Source of the DNA: Leptospira_A soteropolitanensis
Lineage (GTDB): Bacteria; Spirochaetota; Leptospiria; Leptospirales; Leptospiraceae
Assembly: GCF_026151335.1 (NCBI RefSeq)
Contig: NZ_JAMQPP010000002.1
Reading direction: 5' to 3' (one strand)
Length of the DNA: 64,000 nt
Positions 27,240 to 36,480 of the stretch are shown one piece after another; position 1 is the first letter of the stretch; the number at the start of each line of letters is the position of its first letter. The notes beneath the pieces are model-generated. The model saw only the letters and a list, made by a program, of their open reading frames with translations. It was not told where the DNA came from and did no database searches. Made by a program: the position numbers and the translations under genes.

Positions 27240-28124
27240 TTAAATATTCATCCAATCATACAGTTTTGGGAATTTTTCCTCTAAATAATCGACGTCCTCC
27301 TCTCGACTAACAAGGTACAGTTGATTCTCAAAACTCAGACAATCCTTTTGATTCGTATACAATGAAGTTTTTTTTCCAAGTAAATACGTAGGCAAAACAG
27401 AAACACCGCTTCCGAGTTCTAAAGCAGTCAGGATATCATGAAGGTTCGGTAAAACGGAATACTCTTTTAATTTCGGCCGAGAATCAAAATTCACCATCCA
27501 GAACCTTCGAACAATCGCAAAGTCTTCGCTATACACAAACCAGTGTTGGTTTTCCATCCAAGTTTTGATCATTTCGCTTTTAGGTTTGGTTTCTCCACGA
27601 AATGGAAAATTCGCCTCAGAACTGATGGATTTTGACGCGACAAAAACAAATTTTTCACTGTATAATTCTTCTAACAAAATTCCAGGAACATTTAACTTTT
27701 GATTGGTGATGACTAGATCGATTTCCTTTTTTTCCAAAGAATCCAAAAGTTCGGGAGGATGACCATATTGAACATGAAATCTTTCCCTCGATGCAGAAAG
27801 TTTAGGCAAAATTTTCTCTAAAAAAATTTCCTTGGCGGAACCAATCCTTAACTTACGAATATTTTCTTTCGGTTTCCATTGCCCCTCCATTTTTTCTAAT
27901 TCTTCGATTGGGCCTGCGATTTGAACATACAACCGTTTGGCGGCATTAGTGGGAATTAAATCCCTAGATGTACGGCGAAATAGAACTTCTTTTCGATGCC
28001 TTTCCAAAGATTGTAAATGCAAACTGAGTGCCGGTTGGGACAAACCAAGAATTTTCCCTGCCTTTGTTAAATTCCTCTCGCGATAGATAAAATAAAAACT
28101 TTGGTACAATTCGATCGGATTCAT
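27240..28124 (-). CDS. LysR-family transcriptional regulator
   Basis: A 294-residue regulator. The N-terminal winged helix-turn-helix (about 3-62) contains ERNLTKAGKILGLSQPALSL, and a LysR substrate-binding domain follows (from about 90; KLRIGSAKEIFLEKILPKL, IDLVITNQKL). It is divergent from a DJ-1/Hsp31-family gene with 143 bases between starts, the standard layout for a LysR regulator and its target. The effector is unknown. Confidence 0.92.
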   Translation of the reverse strand: MNPIELYQSFYFIYRERNLTKAGKILGLSQPALSLHLQSLERHRKEVLFRRTSRDLIPTNAAKRLYVQIAGPIEELEKMEGQWKPKENIRKLRIGSAKEIFLEKILPKLSASRERFHVQYGHPPELLDSLEKKEIDLVITNQKLNVPGILLEELYSEKFVFVASKSISSEANFPFRGETKPKSEMIKTWMENQHWFVYSEDFAIVRRFWMVNFDSRPKLKEYSVLPNLHDILTALELGSGVSVLPTYLLGKKTSLYTNQKDCLSFENQLYLVSREEDVDYLEEKFPKLYDWMNI

Positions 28125-28170
28125 TTTGTTTTGCTATTAATTTTATAATACCTAACAATAAGCACCATCA

Positions 28171-28182
28171 TTATTCTAATAA
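28171..28182. promoter_or_regulatory. Short dyad between LysR gene and DJ-1 gene
   Basis: TTATTCTAATAA is an inverted repeat (TTATT, 2-base gap, AATAA) in the divergent intergenic region, 47 bases from the LysR start and about 86 from the DJ-1 ATG. AT-rich short dyads are common by chance here, so this is only a candidate LysR site. Confidence 0.25.
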
Positions 28183-28267
28183 CTTGTTTCTCTTGTCTAA
28201 AAAATCAGGTAGGAAAAAATTTTCCCAATCGCAGGTATTTAGAGACTGCAAACAAAGCGAGGACCCA

Positions 28268-28936
28268 ATGAAAAAAGTATTATTTGTATTAACAAGCCAC
28301 GGAGAAAAAGGGAACGCCGGTTCCACTGGTTACCATTTGGGTGAAGTAGCTCACCCATGGAAGGTCTTACACGATGCCGGAGTGGAAATGGATTTGGTCA
28401 GTCCGAAAGGGGGTGAACCTCCTGTGGATGGATTTGATTTGGAGGATGCAGCCAACAAAGAATTTTGGAACCATCCCCTTTACCGGGAAAAACGGATTCA
28501 TACCAAGTCTCCAAAAGAAATTAATCCTAGTGACTACTCTGCCATATATTTTGCTGGGGGACACGGGACCATGTGGGACTTTCCAGACAATGAGGAACTA
28601 CAAGGCCTCACAAGATCCATCTATGAATCAGGTGGGATTGTGGGAGCCGTTTGTCACGGTCCCTCGGCCCTCGTCAATGTCACTTTGTCCAATGGCTCCA
28701 AACTAATTGCGGGGAAACGAGTTAATGGATTTTCCAACGAAGAAGAAGAAATTGTGAAACTAGAAGGAGTGGTTCCATTTCTTTTGGAAGAAAAACTGAT
28801 CGCTGCCGGTGGTCAGTATTCCAAATCAGCTCCTTGGAACTCTCATGTAGAAGTGGACGATAGGCTTGTGACGGGACAAAATCCGCAGTCGGCAAAGGCC
28901 GTTGGAGAGGCCATTCTTAGTTTACTAAGAAAATAA
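28268..28936 (+). CDS. DJ-1/PfpI superfamily protein, Hsp31/glyoxalase III-like
   Basis: A 222-residue protein of the class I glutamine-amidotransferase-like fold. The nucleophile elbow is GAVCHGPSAL (Cys129, His130), preceded by YFAGGHGTMWDFPDN; near the end DRLVTGQNPQSAKAVGE closely follows the yeast Hsp31 pattern. Members act as methylglyoxal/glyoxal-detoxifying glyoxalase III or as stress chaperones. The frame is open from 28184, but GAGG upstream and family alignment favour the ATG at 28268. Probably controlled by the divergent LysR regulator. Confidence 0.9.
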   Translation: MKKVLFVLTSHGEKGNAGSTGYHLGEVAHPWKVLHDAGVEMDLVSPKGGEPPVDGFDLEDAANKEFWNHPLYREKRIHTKSPKEINPSDYSAIYFAGGHGTMWDFPDNEELQGLTRSIYESGGIVGAVCHGPSALVNVTLSNGSKLIAGKRVNGFSNEEEEIVKLEGVVPFLLEEKLIAAGGQYSKSAPWNSHVEVDDRLVTGQNPQSAKAVGEAILSLLRK

Positions 28937-28972
28937 GAACCACTGTTTTATCCGATTCAGTTTGATTCTAGA

Positions 28973-30418
28973 TCAGGGTTTTCTGGAAACACGAATCCCT
29001 TTGTTTTTTTTCTCATTAAGACCTAACATATCTTTAACGATCCCAAAAACATCTTTAACCGATAGGAACTCGTGTTTTTTCCCCGTTGGGTCATACACAA
29101 ATCCAATGGTTTTCATCTCAGGGTTTTCATTCCAATACCCGTGTCCGTGGATCTTGGTTTGGGACTTGGTAAACACATCCCCTTTTCTGGTTCCACTAAA
29201 AAACATGGACTGCTTAGTACGAAAAAGTCCCAAAGCTTTCGGATGGATTTTTTTTTGAATAGAACTAATCTCATCCTCTGGAGAGAAAGAAGTATCACTT
29301 AACATTCCATTGGCGGAGGTAGGTATCCACTCAGATCCTGGACAGGCAGTAAGAATTTCAGAAACAATCGAATTCAATTCCTCTACGGAAATCTCTGCCC
29401 TTGTCCCCGGCAAAAGTATCGCGGTTCCACCAGAACTTTTAAAAGTAAGCTGGTAAGTACCGGCCTCGTCTTGAATATAACCTTTTTGTTTTAAAACCAC
29501 ATTTGGTGCACAAACAGATTCAGCGGAATGAAACCCGTGGTCAGAAACAATCACAAGTCCCGGACCTTTGGGTGTAAAAGCACCCACAGACTGTAAAAAT
29601 TCAAAAATGGCTTTGTCCAATTCCGAAAGCCGTTTAAGGGCTTTGTCAGACCCAGGGCCAAACCCGTGGTGGTTGGTATCCAAATCAGTAGTGTATACAA
29701 ACATCAGATCCGGTTTTTTATTTTGAAAAAGCCAAGTGGCTGTTTTTAATTTCACTTCATCTTTAGAGACGTCGTTTAACGGAGATCCAACGGCGAGTTC
29801 CGCTTCTTTGTGAAGATCCTTTGTGGAAAGAACTCGGAGGAGTTTGTCATCTTCTGGAATTTTTTTTCTCCAATATTGGGGAAGGTTCCAATTTATATGA
29901 GCACCCACAGTGACGGGCCAAAATACATTGGCAGTCGTTTTGTGATTCTCTTTTGCCAAATCCCAAAGTGTTGGACTAACGATGTCTTCGGTATACCACA
30001 TCCATCCCCCATCATTTTTTTCAAAAGGATCGGATAAGGTATTGTTATAAATTCCATGTTCTGCCGGATCTTTTCCCGTCACCATTGAAGTATGCGCGGG
30101 ATAAGTGACAGACGGATTTATGGTATTAATTTCAGAAACTCCATACTTTTGGAAGATTTCGCTTAGATGGGGAAAATAAGCTTGGTATTTGGAATCAGAT
30201 AAGTAGTAAGCAGGAAATCCATCAATAGAAAGAACAATGGTTTGGTGAACCCTAGCGGATTTCCTCGCACGTTTTTCCGAAGTGTTTTTGGTTTTAGCAT
30301 CAATAGAAACGCTAAAGATGAAAAATACCAAAATCCCGAAAGCGGAGATGATACGAGTCACAAATTGAAGAGAAGTAAAAATCTTTAATAATACTACAAA
30401 TTGAATATTTTTTCGCAT
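28973..30418 (-). CDS. Exported type I phosphodiesterase/nucleotide pyrophosphatase
   Basis: A 481-residue alkaline-phosphatase-superfamily enzyme (ENPP/Phosphodiest family). After an N-terminal membrane or signal segment (about 20-40), metal-site motifs appear: LSIDGFPAYYL (Asp66), the nucleophile Thr105 in NPSVTYPAHTSMVTG, DLDTNHHGFGPGS, and VIVSDHGFHSA. It should hydrolyse phosphodiester or pyrophosphate bonds outside the cytoplasm; the exact substrate is open. It lies 19 bases downstream of fliM and is probably the last gene of that operon. Confidence 0.9.
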   Translation of the reverse strand: MRKNIQFVVLLKIFTSLQFVTRIISAFGILVFFIFSVSIDAKTKNTSEKRARKSARVHQTIVLSIDGFPAYYLSDSKYQAYFPHLSEIFQKYGVSEINTINPSVTYPAHTSMVTGKDPAEHGIYNNTLSDPFEKNDGGWMWYTEDIVSPTLWDLAKENHKTTANVFWPVTVGAHINWNLPQYWRKKIPEDDKLLRVLSTKDLHKEAELAVGSPLNDVSKDEVKLKTATWLFQNKKPDLMFVYTTDLDTNHHGFGPGSDKALKRLSELDKAIFEFLQSVGAFTPKGPGLVIVSDHGFHSAESVCAPNVVLKQKGYIQDEAGTYQLTFKSSGGTAILLPGTRAEISVEELNSIVSEILTACPGSEWIPTSANGMLSDTSFSPEDEISSIQKKIHPKALGLFRTKQSMFFSGTRKGDVFTKSQTKIHGHGYWNENPEMKTIGFVYDPTGKKHEFLSVKDVFGIVKDMLGLNEKKNKGIRVSRKP

Positions 30419-30437
30419 AAACTCTGTTTAGCGAAAA

Positions 30438-31463
30438 TTAATATTCTTGTTCCGATCTTGTGGATCCAAGAAGTTCATCAGGAATGTCCTCAATGCTATC
30501 GCCAATTTGGATGGCAAGTCGGTTCCCGACACGGCCTGGTGTGGCCTTGAACTTACTACGATCCCCAACTTTTACCATAAGGTCAGTTTTGATTGGAGTG
30601 TTTTCCAATTTAATTACATCCCCCACATGAAGGTTCATAAGATCATTGAGAGAAATGTCAACACTGCCTACTTCGGAAATTAGAGGGATTTTCACTTGGT
30701 CGAGTCGTTCTTGGATGACAGCACGGTTTTCGTCCACTTCCCCTTTACGGATAGAGGAATACCAATACTGTGCAGAAAGTTTATTGATGATAGGTTCAAT
30801 TGTGATATAGGGAATACAAAGGTTTGTCATCCCTTCCACTTCGCCCACCTTGGTTTCTAAGGTAATTAATACCACCATGTCATTGGGAGGCACTACTTGC
30901 GCGAATTGTGGGTTTGTTTCAATGTTTCCAAGTCTTGGACGCAAATCGATTACAGTAGACCATGATTCTCGTAAGTTTCCAAGAATCCTGACGATGATAC
31001 CTTCCATTACAGACAACTCGATATCAGAAAGTTCTCTGTTGACCTTAGAAGATTCCCCCTTACCACCGAACAAACGATCGATGATGGTAAAGGAAATCGA
31101 AGGGTCAATTTCCAAAATAGCAGAACCGCGTAGTGGGTCCATATTGATCACAGCAAGAGTGGTAGGATTAGGAATGGAACGAATGAATTCTTCGTAAGTT
31201 AACTGATCCACCGATGCCACGTGCACCACAACTAAAGCGCGTAACTGAGCAGATAAACCTGTTGTTGCCAAACGAGCAAATGTCTCGTGCATCATCTGCA
31301 ATGTACGAATTTGGTCTTTTGAAAATTTATCCGGACGTTTAAAGTCGTAGATTTTGACTTTCTTTTGTTCCCCAACCGATGAGTATTCATCCTCGGAGAC
31401 TTCTCCTGAGGAGATGGCATTTAACAGGGCATCAATTTCGTCTTGGGAAAGGATTTCCGTCAT
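30438..31463 (-). CDS. fliM: Flagellar motor switch protein FliM
   Basis: A 341-residue C-ring protein. The N-terminal CheY-binding motif is LSQDEIDALLNA (4-15). The middle domain (about 45-240) has YDFKRPDKFSKDQIRTL, and the C-terminal SpoA domain contains EVGSVDISLNDLMNLHVGDVI and LAIQIGDSIEDIP. FliM transmits phospho-CheY binding to the motor. AAAGG precedes the ATG, which overlaps the stop of the upstream unknown gene by four bases. fliN is 8 kb away in this window rather than adjacent. Confidence 0.96.
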   Translation of the reverse strand: MTEILSQDEIDALLNAISSGEVSEDEYSSVGEQKKVKIYDFKRPDKFSKDQIRTLQMMHETFARLATTGLSAQLRALVVVHVASVDQLTYEEFIRSIPNPTTLAVINMDPLRGSAILEIDPSISFTIIDRLFGGKGESSKVNRELSDIELSVMEGIIVRILGNLRESWSTVIDLRPRLGNIETNPQFAQVVPPNDMVVLITLETKVGEVEGMTNLCIPYITIEPIINKLSAQYWYSSIRKGEVDENRAVIQERLDQVKIPLISEVGSVDISLNDLMNLHVGDVIKLENTPIKTDLMVKVGDRSKFKATPGRVGNRLAIQIGDSIEDIPDELLGSTRSEQEY

Positions 31464-32446
31464 TTTTTTACCTTTACGAGTAAGTTTTTAATCTGCCAAA
31501 ATCCAACACGGCTTCCTTCTTCTTGTCGCAAGGTGTATATATATTCGTACCTTGTTTTGAACCGACCCATCATTCTTTCGACATAGACCTGGACTCTCGC
31601 ATCTCGTTTAGAAGGATAGTCCACATTCATCACCTTAAAGTATTTTAAAACACCGGAGGGTGTCTCCGTCAAATACTCTTTAAAATCCTCAATGATTGTT
31701 TCACGCTCTCCTACTCCAGCTTCGGTATAAGCACTGCTAAAACGATCATACGCCAAAATATATTCCGAAAAATCGATCCACTTAAAGTGGTATTCCCAAT
31801 GTTTTTTCATTTCGGCACCAAGGAAAAGAAAAATGGTCTCTTCTGGAGATAGTCCTCCATTTTCCGTAATTTGCCGAGTGACGGTTTCTTTTCTATCTGC
31901 TTTAGGATTTTGAAATAGAAATCCTACTGTATTCTGCGAACGGAGGAAGGCGGATTTATCTTCTGTATAATTAGGATAAAAATAACCAGTTACATAAAAC
32001 TTTTGGTCAGGTAAAAAACTATAATGTTCATCCAAATAAATGGTTTTAGAAAAGGATTCATTGCGATGAAGACTAATTTCTTTATTTTCATCACCCACTA
32101 AATTAACGATGGTCGTCCTACGTTTGAGGACTGGATCCGGAAATTCAGGGTCTTCTATGGGTGTAAGGATACGATCATTTTCATCTTTCACTATGATTTG
32201 GAAAGAAAAACGGAAATCAAAAGAAGGAAATATGCGGACAACTTCCTTTCCTGTATTGGTGACAGTAAAGGTAAGCGGAATTCTTTCTCCTGATTGGTAA
32301 CTCCTTTTGGTAAGCGAAAGGTTAATTTTGGATTGGAGGGAGACAAAATTATCGATCCTTTCCCCTCGTGCATCACGATCAGGAAAGGCCGCAAGGGACC
32401 TGACCAAAAAAATGCCTAAAATAACAGATGTTCGGAAAGACCGCAT
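31460..32446 (-). CDS. Exported protein with BsuPI-like beta domain, unknown function
   Basis: A 328-residue exported protein. A signal peptide (MRSFRTSVILGIFLVRSLAA) is followed by an immunoglobulin-like beta domain: LTKRSYQSGERIPLTFTVTN and FDFRFSFQIIVKDENDR resemble the BsuPI-type intracellular proteinase inhibitor fold. The rest (about 190-328) is mixed alpha/beta and ends in FWQIKNLLVKVKK. Reaction and partner are unknown. Its stop overlaps the fliM start, so it is co-translated with the motor switch gene. Confidence 0.7.
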   Translation of the reverse strand: MRSFRTSVILGIFLVRSLAAFPDRDARGERIDNFVSLQSKINLSLTKRSYQSGERIPLTFTVTNTGKEVVRIFPSFDFRFSFQIIVKDENDRILTPIEDPEFPDPVLKRRTTIVNLVGDENKEISLHRNESFSKTIYLDEHYSFLPDQKFYVTGYFYPNYTEDKSAFLRSQNTVGFLFQNPKADRKETVTRQITENGGLSPEETIFLFLGAEMKKHWEYHFKWIDFSEYILAYDRFSSAYTEAGVGERETIIEDFKEYLTETPSGVLKYFKVMNVDYPSKRDARVQVYVERMMGRFKTRYEYIYTLRQEEGSRVGFWQIKNLLVKVKK

Positions 32447-32506
32447 ACACTTAAAGATTTCGGCAGGACTTTGATTTTCCGAAAGAATTTTTAGGACATA
32501 AAAACC

Positions 32507-33106
32507 CTAACTAGCACCCATTTTTGCTTCTGCCAAAATGTAATCGGCAATTCGAATGAGTCTTGTCATTACAGAACTTAGTTTTTTGTACTGGTAGTAG
32601 TTTTCCCGCTGTTTGTCCAAATGCGGTTCCACAAGGGCTACCGTTTTTGAAGATACCTTCAGATTTTTGATCTCATTTTCCGTGACCCCATAGAGGTTTG
32701 CCTCGGAAACAAAACGGTTAAGTTCCTTTACCAAACTTTCGTCCGTCAAATCCTGAATTTCAAAAACCTTCTCAATTTTTAAAATAAAGTCAGTTAAAGT
32801 GCGTTTGATTTTTGATTCTTCCTCGGTAGGCCGCCTTTTGGATGTGACTTGGTTTAAAGACTCGTATCGTTCCAGGGCCGTCTCGTAGAGTTGACTCATT
32901 TTTGACTTTTGGCCAAGGATAAAACTGATAAAACTAAGAAGCCCAACAAAGGTATCCGGATAACGATTGATTCCCCCAATTTCATCTAAAGCATTTGCAA
33001 AGGCTTCTTCATTATGAGGAACAGTCATAATAAATTTTAACACCGGTTCCACTGAGGAACCGGATGTGTATTTCTGTATGACTTCAATTCCTTCTAAGTA
33101 GTTCAT
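32507..33106 (-). CDS. Hypothetical helical cytoplasmic protein
   Basis: A 199-residue, almost entirely helical, charged protein without signal peptide or membrane segment. I recognise no motif. The start ATG overlaps the stop of the cyclophilin gene (CAATGA), so the two are translationally coupled. A 60-base gap separates it from the next gene. Sharing an operon with fliM and argH gives no clear functional assignment. Confidence 0.7.
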   Translation of the reverse strand: MNYLEGIEVIQKYTSGSSVEPVLKFIMTVPHNEEAFANALDEIGGINRYPDTFVGLLSFISFILGQKSKMSQLYETALERYESLNQVTSKRRPTEEESKIKRTLTDFILKIEKVFEIQDLTDESLVKELNRFVSEANLYGVTENEIKNLKVSSKTVALVEPHLDKQRENYYQYKKLSSVMTRLIRIADYILAEAKMGAS

Positions 33107-33984
33107 TGGCGTTTGTCTATAACGACAACCTTACGAATGGTTGTCTGCAGGTTTCCTTTTTCAATGATTCGATCCAGGACATCATATCCCGAAACCAAAA
33201 ATCCAAATACCGTATGAAGGCCGTCCAGATGCGGAGTGTCCACTTGGTTGATAAAAAATTGTGATCCATTGGTATTGGGTCCTGCATTGGCCATAGCAAG
33301 AGAACCACGAAGTGCTTTTTTACTAGGAAGGACTTCGTTATACCTGTATCCGACTCGGTGTAAGACTTCTAAAACAGGTAATTCCATAGCCTCTTGGTAT
33401 GCTTTTTCTACCTCGGTTCTTTTTTCTTCAAACTCAGCTCTGGATTGTATTTTAAATTCAGCAAGGACTGCCCTTTGTAATTGCGACTGGTATTGGGGAG
33501 CATCTTTGATTTTTAATTTATCTAGACCCAGAGCCTTCGCATTGATTTCATCTTCGATTTGGTATCCCGGACCACCTGTTCCGTCGCCTCTTGGACATCC
33601 GCCCTGTGCCATAAAGTTATCTATGACACGGTGGAATTTAAGACCATCATAAAAGGGTCTTCTTTCGGAACCTTTGTCGGTTCTGAACTCTTTTTCCCCT
33701 TGGGCCAAATCGATAAAATTTTGTACCGTTTTCGGAGCAGCCGTATCATAAAGTTCTAACACTAAATCACCGACTGTGGTATTGAATACAGCGTAAATGG
33801 CTGGTTTCTCAGGCAGCTTGACTGAAGTCACATCTTGGCGTTTCACAATGACCTTCGCAGGCGAATACGAAATCGGTTCGTATGTAATTTTTTTAAATCT
33901 TTGGTCACTGCACTGAATTGTTTGCGAAACAAACAAAAAGAAAATGGAGAAGAAAATGACTTTATTGATACACTTGGATTTCAT
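33103..33984 (-). CDS. Cyclophilin-type peptidyl-prolyl isomerase lipoprotein
   Basis: A 293-residue cyclophilin. The N-terminus has a lipobox-like end (FVSQTIQC, Cys near 25), so it is probably membrane-anchored in the periplasm. Core motifs: FHRVIDNFMAQGGCPRGDGTGGPGY, then AMANAGPNTNGSQFFI and LDGLHTVFGFLVSGYDVLD. An insert of about 75 residues lies between GPGYQIEDEIN and the LRGSLAMA segment, as in some bacterial cyclophilins. It is 2 bases downstream of argH and overlaps the next gene. Confidence 0.92.
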   Translation of the reverse strand: MKSKCINKVIFFSIFFLFVSQTIQCSDQRFKKITYEPISYSPAKVIVKRQDVTSVKLPEKPAIYAVFNTTVGDLVLELYDTAAPKTVQNFIDLAQGEKEFRTDKGSERRPFYDGLKFHRVIDNFMAQGGCPRGDGTGGPGYQIEDEINAKALGLDKLKIKDAPQYQSQLQRAVLAEFKIQSRAEFEEKRTEVEKAYQEAMELPVLEVLHRVGYRYNEVLPSKKALRGSLAMANAGPNTNGSQFFINQVDTPHLDGLHTVFGFLVSGYDVLDRIIEKGNLQTTIRKVVVIDKRQ

Positions 33985-33986
33985 AT

Positions 33987-35417
33987 TTACTTTTTAACCT
34001 TAGATTCTATTGATTTTAGCTTTTTGGTCAATTCGTTTACTTTTGCCTTAGCACGTTTGATTTGTTCTTTTTGACGAGGGAATGCAGTTCCTCCCATCAC
34101 GTCTTTTTTGTCACAAGAGGTTTCAAGTGATATAGCCGCTTCATAACCTGGATCAGTAAGGACTGCATGGATTTGGCCCCTTTCGCCACTCGGGATGGTG
34201 AATAAATCATAACCCTTACTCGAACAATTTTTAACTAACTCGCCTACAATTTCGTGTGCCGAGCGGAACGGAATTCCTTTTGCACTGACAAGCCAATCGG
34301 CAAGGTCTGTCGCCGTAGAAAATCCAGAACGAAGACTTCTTGTTGCATTTTCAGGAAAAACTTGAATGCCTTGAACCATATCTCGAACCCCTTCAATACT
34401 AAGCCTGATTTGTTTGACAGTATCAAATAACGGGAGTTTGTCTTCTTGGAAATCCCTATTATAGGATAAAGGAGTACCTTTGAGCATTACGAGAACATGG
34501 GTCAAACTTCCAATCACACGCCCCGCTTTCCCGCGAATGAGTTCTGCCACGTCAGGATTTTTCTTTTGTGGCATAATGGAAGAACCTGTCGTTAAATGGT
34601 CAGGCAATTTAAAATAACTGAATTCTTGAGAAGTATAAAGAATGATCTCTTCGCAAAAACGAGAGACATGGATCATAAACTGCGATGCCGCAAAAAGAAA
34701 TTTAAAAATATGATCCCTTTGACTCACCGCATCCATCGAATTTTCGGAAATCCGAGAAAGAGACAAATCTTTTTTCAAAAAATCCCTATCGGTGGCATAG
34801 TTTACACCGGCCAAAGCACCAGAACCTAACACAAGTTCGTCAGCCCTTTCATAAGCCGCAAAAAAATCTTCAAAGTCCCGAACGTTTGCCCAAAAATGAG
34901 ACAAAAAATAATGAGAAGCACGAATGGGTTGGGCAATTTGTAAATGGGTATAACCAGGTATAATGGTTTTAGTATGGGCTTCTGCCTTCACAATCCAAGA
35001 AGAAAGTAAATCCAATAATAAAACCAAAATACCTTCAACTTCAGATTTAATGTACAATCGCACATCTTGGGAAACCTGATCATTTCGACTTCGCCCCGTA
35101 TGCAGTTTCTTACCTAAATCACCCAGAAGCTCCGTTAGGCGAGACTCAACAGACATATGGATGTCTTCGTTTTCGATTTTGAATTCAAACTTCCCTGAAT
35201 CTATTTCCTTTTTGATCTGGCCTAGACCCGTTTCGATTTTTCGTTGTTCCGATTCGGAAAGAATTCCAATTCGTTTTAACATTCGAGAATGAGAAATGGA
35301 ACCTTCAATATCATGAGCATAAAGTTCTTTATCAAAACTAATCGACTCCCCAATCCGAATCATAAGAGAAGAAGGAGGTGCTTCAAAACGGCCACCCCAC
35401 AATTTTTTCTCTTTCAT
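33987..35417 (-). CDS. argH: Argininosuccinate lyase
   Basis: The last enzyme of arginine biosynthesis, splitting argininosuccinate into arginine and fumarate. It has 476 residues, normal for the family. Landmarks are KLWGGRFE at the N-terminus, the HTGRSRNDQ segment (His-Thr catalytic region), YTHLQIAQPI, and the superfamily signature GSSIMPQKKNPD. The start overlaps the stop of the haem-binding gene by four bases. Confidence 0.97.
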   Translation of the reverse strand: MKEKKLWGGRFEAPPSSLMIRIGESISFDKELYAHDIEGSISHSRMLKRIGILSESEQRKIETGLGQIKKEIDSGKFEFKIENEDIHMSVESRLTELLGDLGKKLHTGRSRNDQVSQDVRLYIKSEVEGILVLLLDLLSSWIVKAEAHTKTIIPGYTHLQIAQPIRASHYFLSHFWANVRDFEDFFAAYERADELVLGSGALAGVNYATDRDFLKKDLSLSRISENSMDAVSQRDHIFKFLFAASQFMIHVSRFCEEIILYTSQEFSYFKLPDHLTTGSSIMPQKKNPDVAELIRGKAGRVIGSLTHVLVMLKGTPLSYNRDFQEDKLPLFDTVKQIRLSIEGVRDMVQGIQVFPENATRSLRSGFSTATDLADWLVSAKGIPFRSAHEIVGELVKNCSSKGYDLFTIPSGERGQIHAVLTDPGYEAAISLETSCDKKDVMGGTAFPRQKEQIKRAKAKVNELTKKLKSIESKVKK

Positions 35418-35842
35418 TCGGAATCCTCACTTAAATGGTCCGACCATTTTTTCAAAACTTCTTTATCTTTGTCTGATAACTTTGCCGTTGGATGCAATAA
35501 AAGATAGTCTTTAGGAGGCATCTCATCTTCCTCAACTTGTTCCCAAATTTCGAAGATTTTTTTGTTTTGTTTCTTTTCTGAGAGAAGTCCAAATTCCGAA
35601 AAATTCAATTCGTCTCTTCCTTCTTCCACATGGTGAGAAATAAGTAAGGAGGCAGGGAAAATATAGGAGTAAGCCGGCCAAACTGTTTCGTTCGAATGAC
35701 AATCATAACAACTGCGCTTTAAGATTTCTTTGATCTCATTAGTCGTTTGGATCTCAGACTTGACTGGGGGATTCGAGCGATTGATGGGGAAAAATTGAAG
35801 GAGGAGAAAGACTCCTAGTAAAATAAGGAAAATTCGTTTCAC
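35414..35842 (-). CDS. Haem-binding (CxxCH) membrane-anchored protein
   Basis: A 142-residue protein with an N-terminal hydrophobic anchor (about 3-20, IFLILLGVFLLLQFFP) and a single c-type haem motif CYDCH (Cys45, Cys48, His49). The sequence around it (SNETVWPAYSYIFPASLLI, then DEMPPKDYLLLHPTAKLS) matches the haem-binding domain family sometimes named Haem_bd. It begins with GTG at 35842. It is probably a periplasmic electron carrier or sensor; its argH neighbour gives no hint. Confidence 0.87.
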   Translation of the reverse strand: MKRIFLILLGVFLLLQFFPINRSNPPVKSEIQTTNEIKEILKRSCYDCHSNETVWPAYSYIFPASLLISHHVEEGRDELNFSEFGLLSEKKQNKKIFEIWEQVEEDEMPPKDYLLLHPTAKLSDKDKEVLKKWSDHLSEDSE

Positions 35843-35934
35843 ACAAGACAGGTTCCATGCCTTCCTCCGAAATCAAAGTATTATTTTTCTTGCCTTATCC
35901 AGAATTCGATATTCCTTTTCTTTAGAGGTTCCCA

Positions 35935-36390
35935 TTGGATTTTATTTTTGCAAACTCACCTTATGTCTGGATTTTCCTTGGAATTACTTTGTTGTTCTCT
36001 GAATTTCTCCTTCCGGGAACTTTTGTGATGTTTTTAGGAATAGGAGCCATATTTACAGGAATTTTAGCTCGTTTATTGCCTATCGAATTTTATACCCAAG
36101 TGATTGTTTGGGTCATTTCTAGTTTTGTCTCTATCTTAGTTGGCGGAACTGCCGTAAAACGTTTTTTTAAATCCGAATCCTCTGTAGATCCTTTTATCCA
36201 AGATGACTATCTAAATCAGATCGTGCCTGTTGAAATTGATATTTTAGTAGAAAGACATGGAGGAAAAATTCGATTTCAAGGAACCCTTTGGGATGCAGTC
36301 TCTAAAGATTCAAAAATTCCCAAAGGAAATTATGTGCGAATTTTGTCTCGGGAAAACCTTACCTTCACTGTAGAAAGAGTAGAGTCCTAA
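35935..36390 (+). CDS. NfeD-family membrane protein
   Basis: A 151-residue short NfeD-type protein. Three to four membrane helices fill residues 8-75 (WIFLGITLLFSEFLLPGTFV is the family signature), and a C-terminal OB-fold domain follows (IRFQGTLWDAVS, YVRILSRENLTFTVERV). NfeD proteins work with SPFH/stomatin partners in membrane microdomains, and two SPFH genes follow here. The start is TTG at 35935 with AGAGG at a good distance. Confidence 0.9.
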   Translation: MDFIFANSPYVWIFLGITLLFSEFLLPGTFVMFLGIGAIFTGILARLLPIEFYTQVIVWVISSFVSILVGGTAVKRFFKSESSVDPFIQDDYLNQIVPVEIDILVERHGGKIRFQGTLWDAVSKDSKIPKGNYVRILSRENLTFTVERVES

Positions 36391-36480
36391 GAAAGGTTTC
36401 ATTTTTTTCAAACTTAGATAAAAAAACCCTTTTCTCTTTTTCGTTCTTCGAATAGGCTCAAACGTCACAAAGGAGAAACT

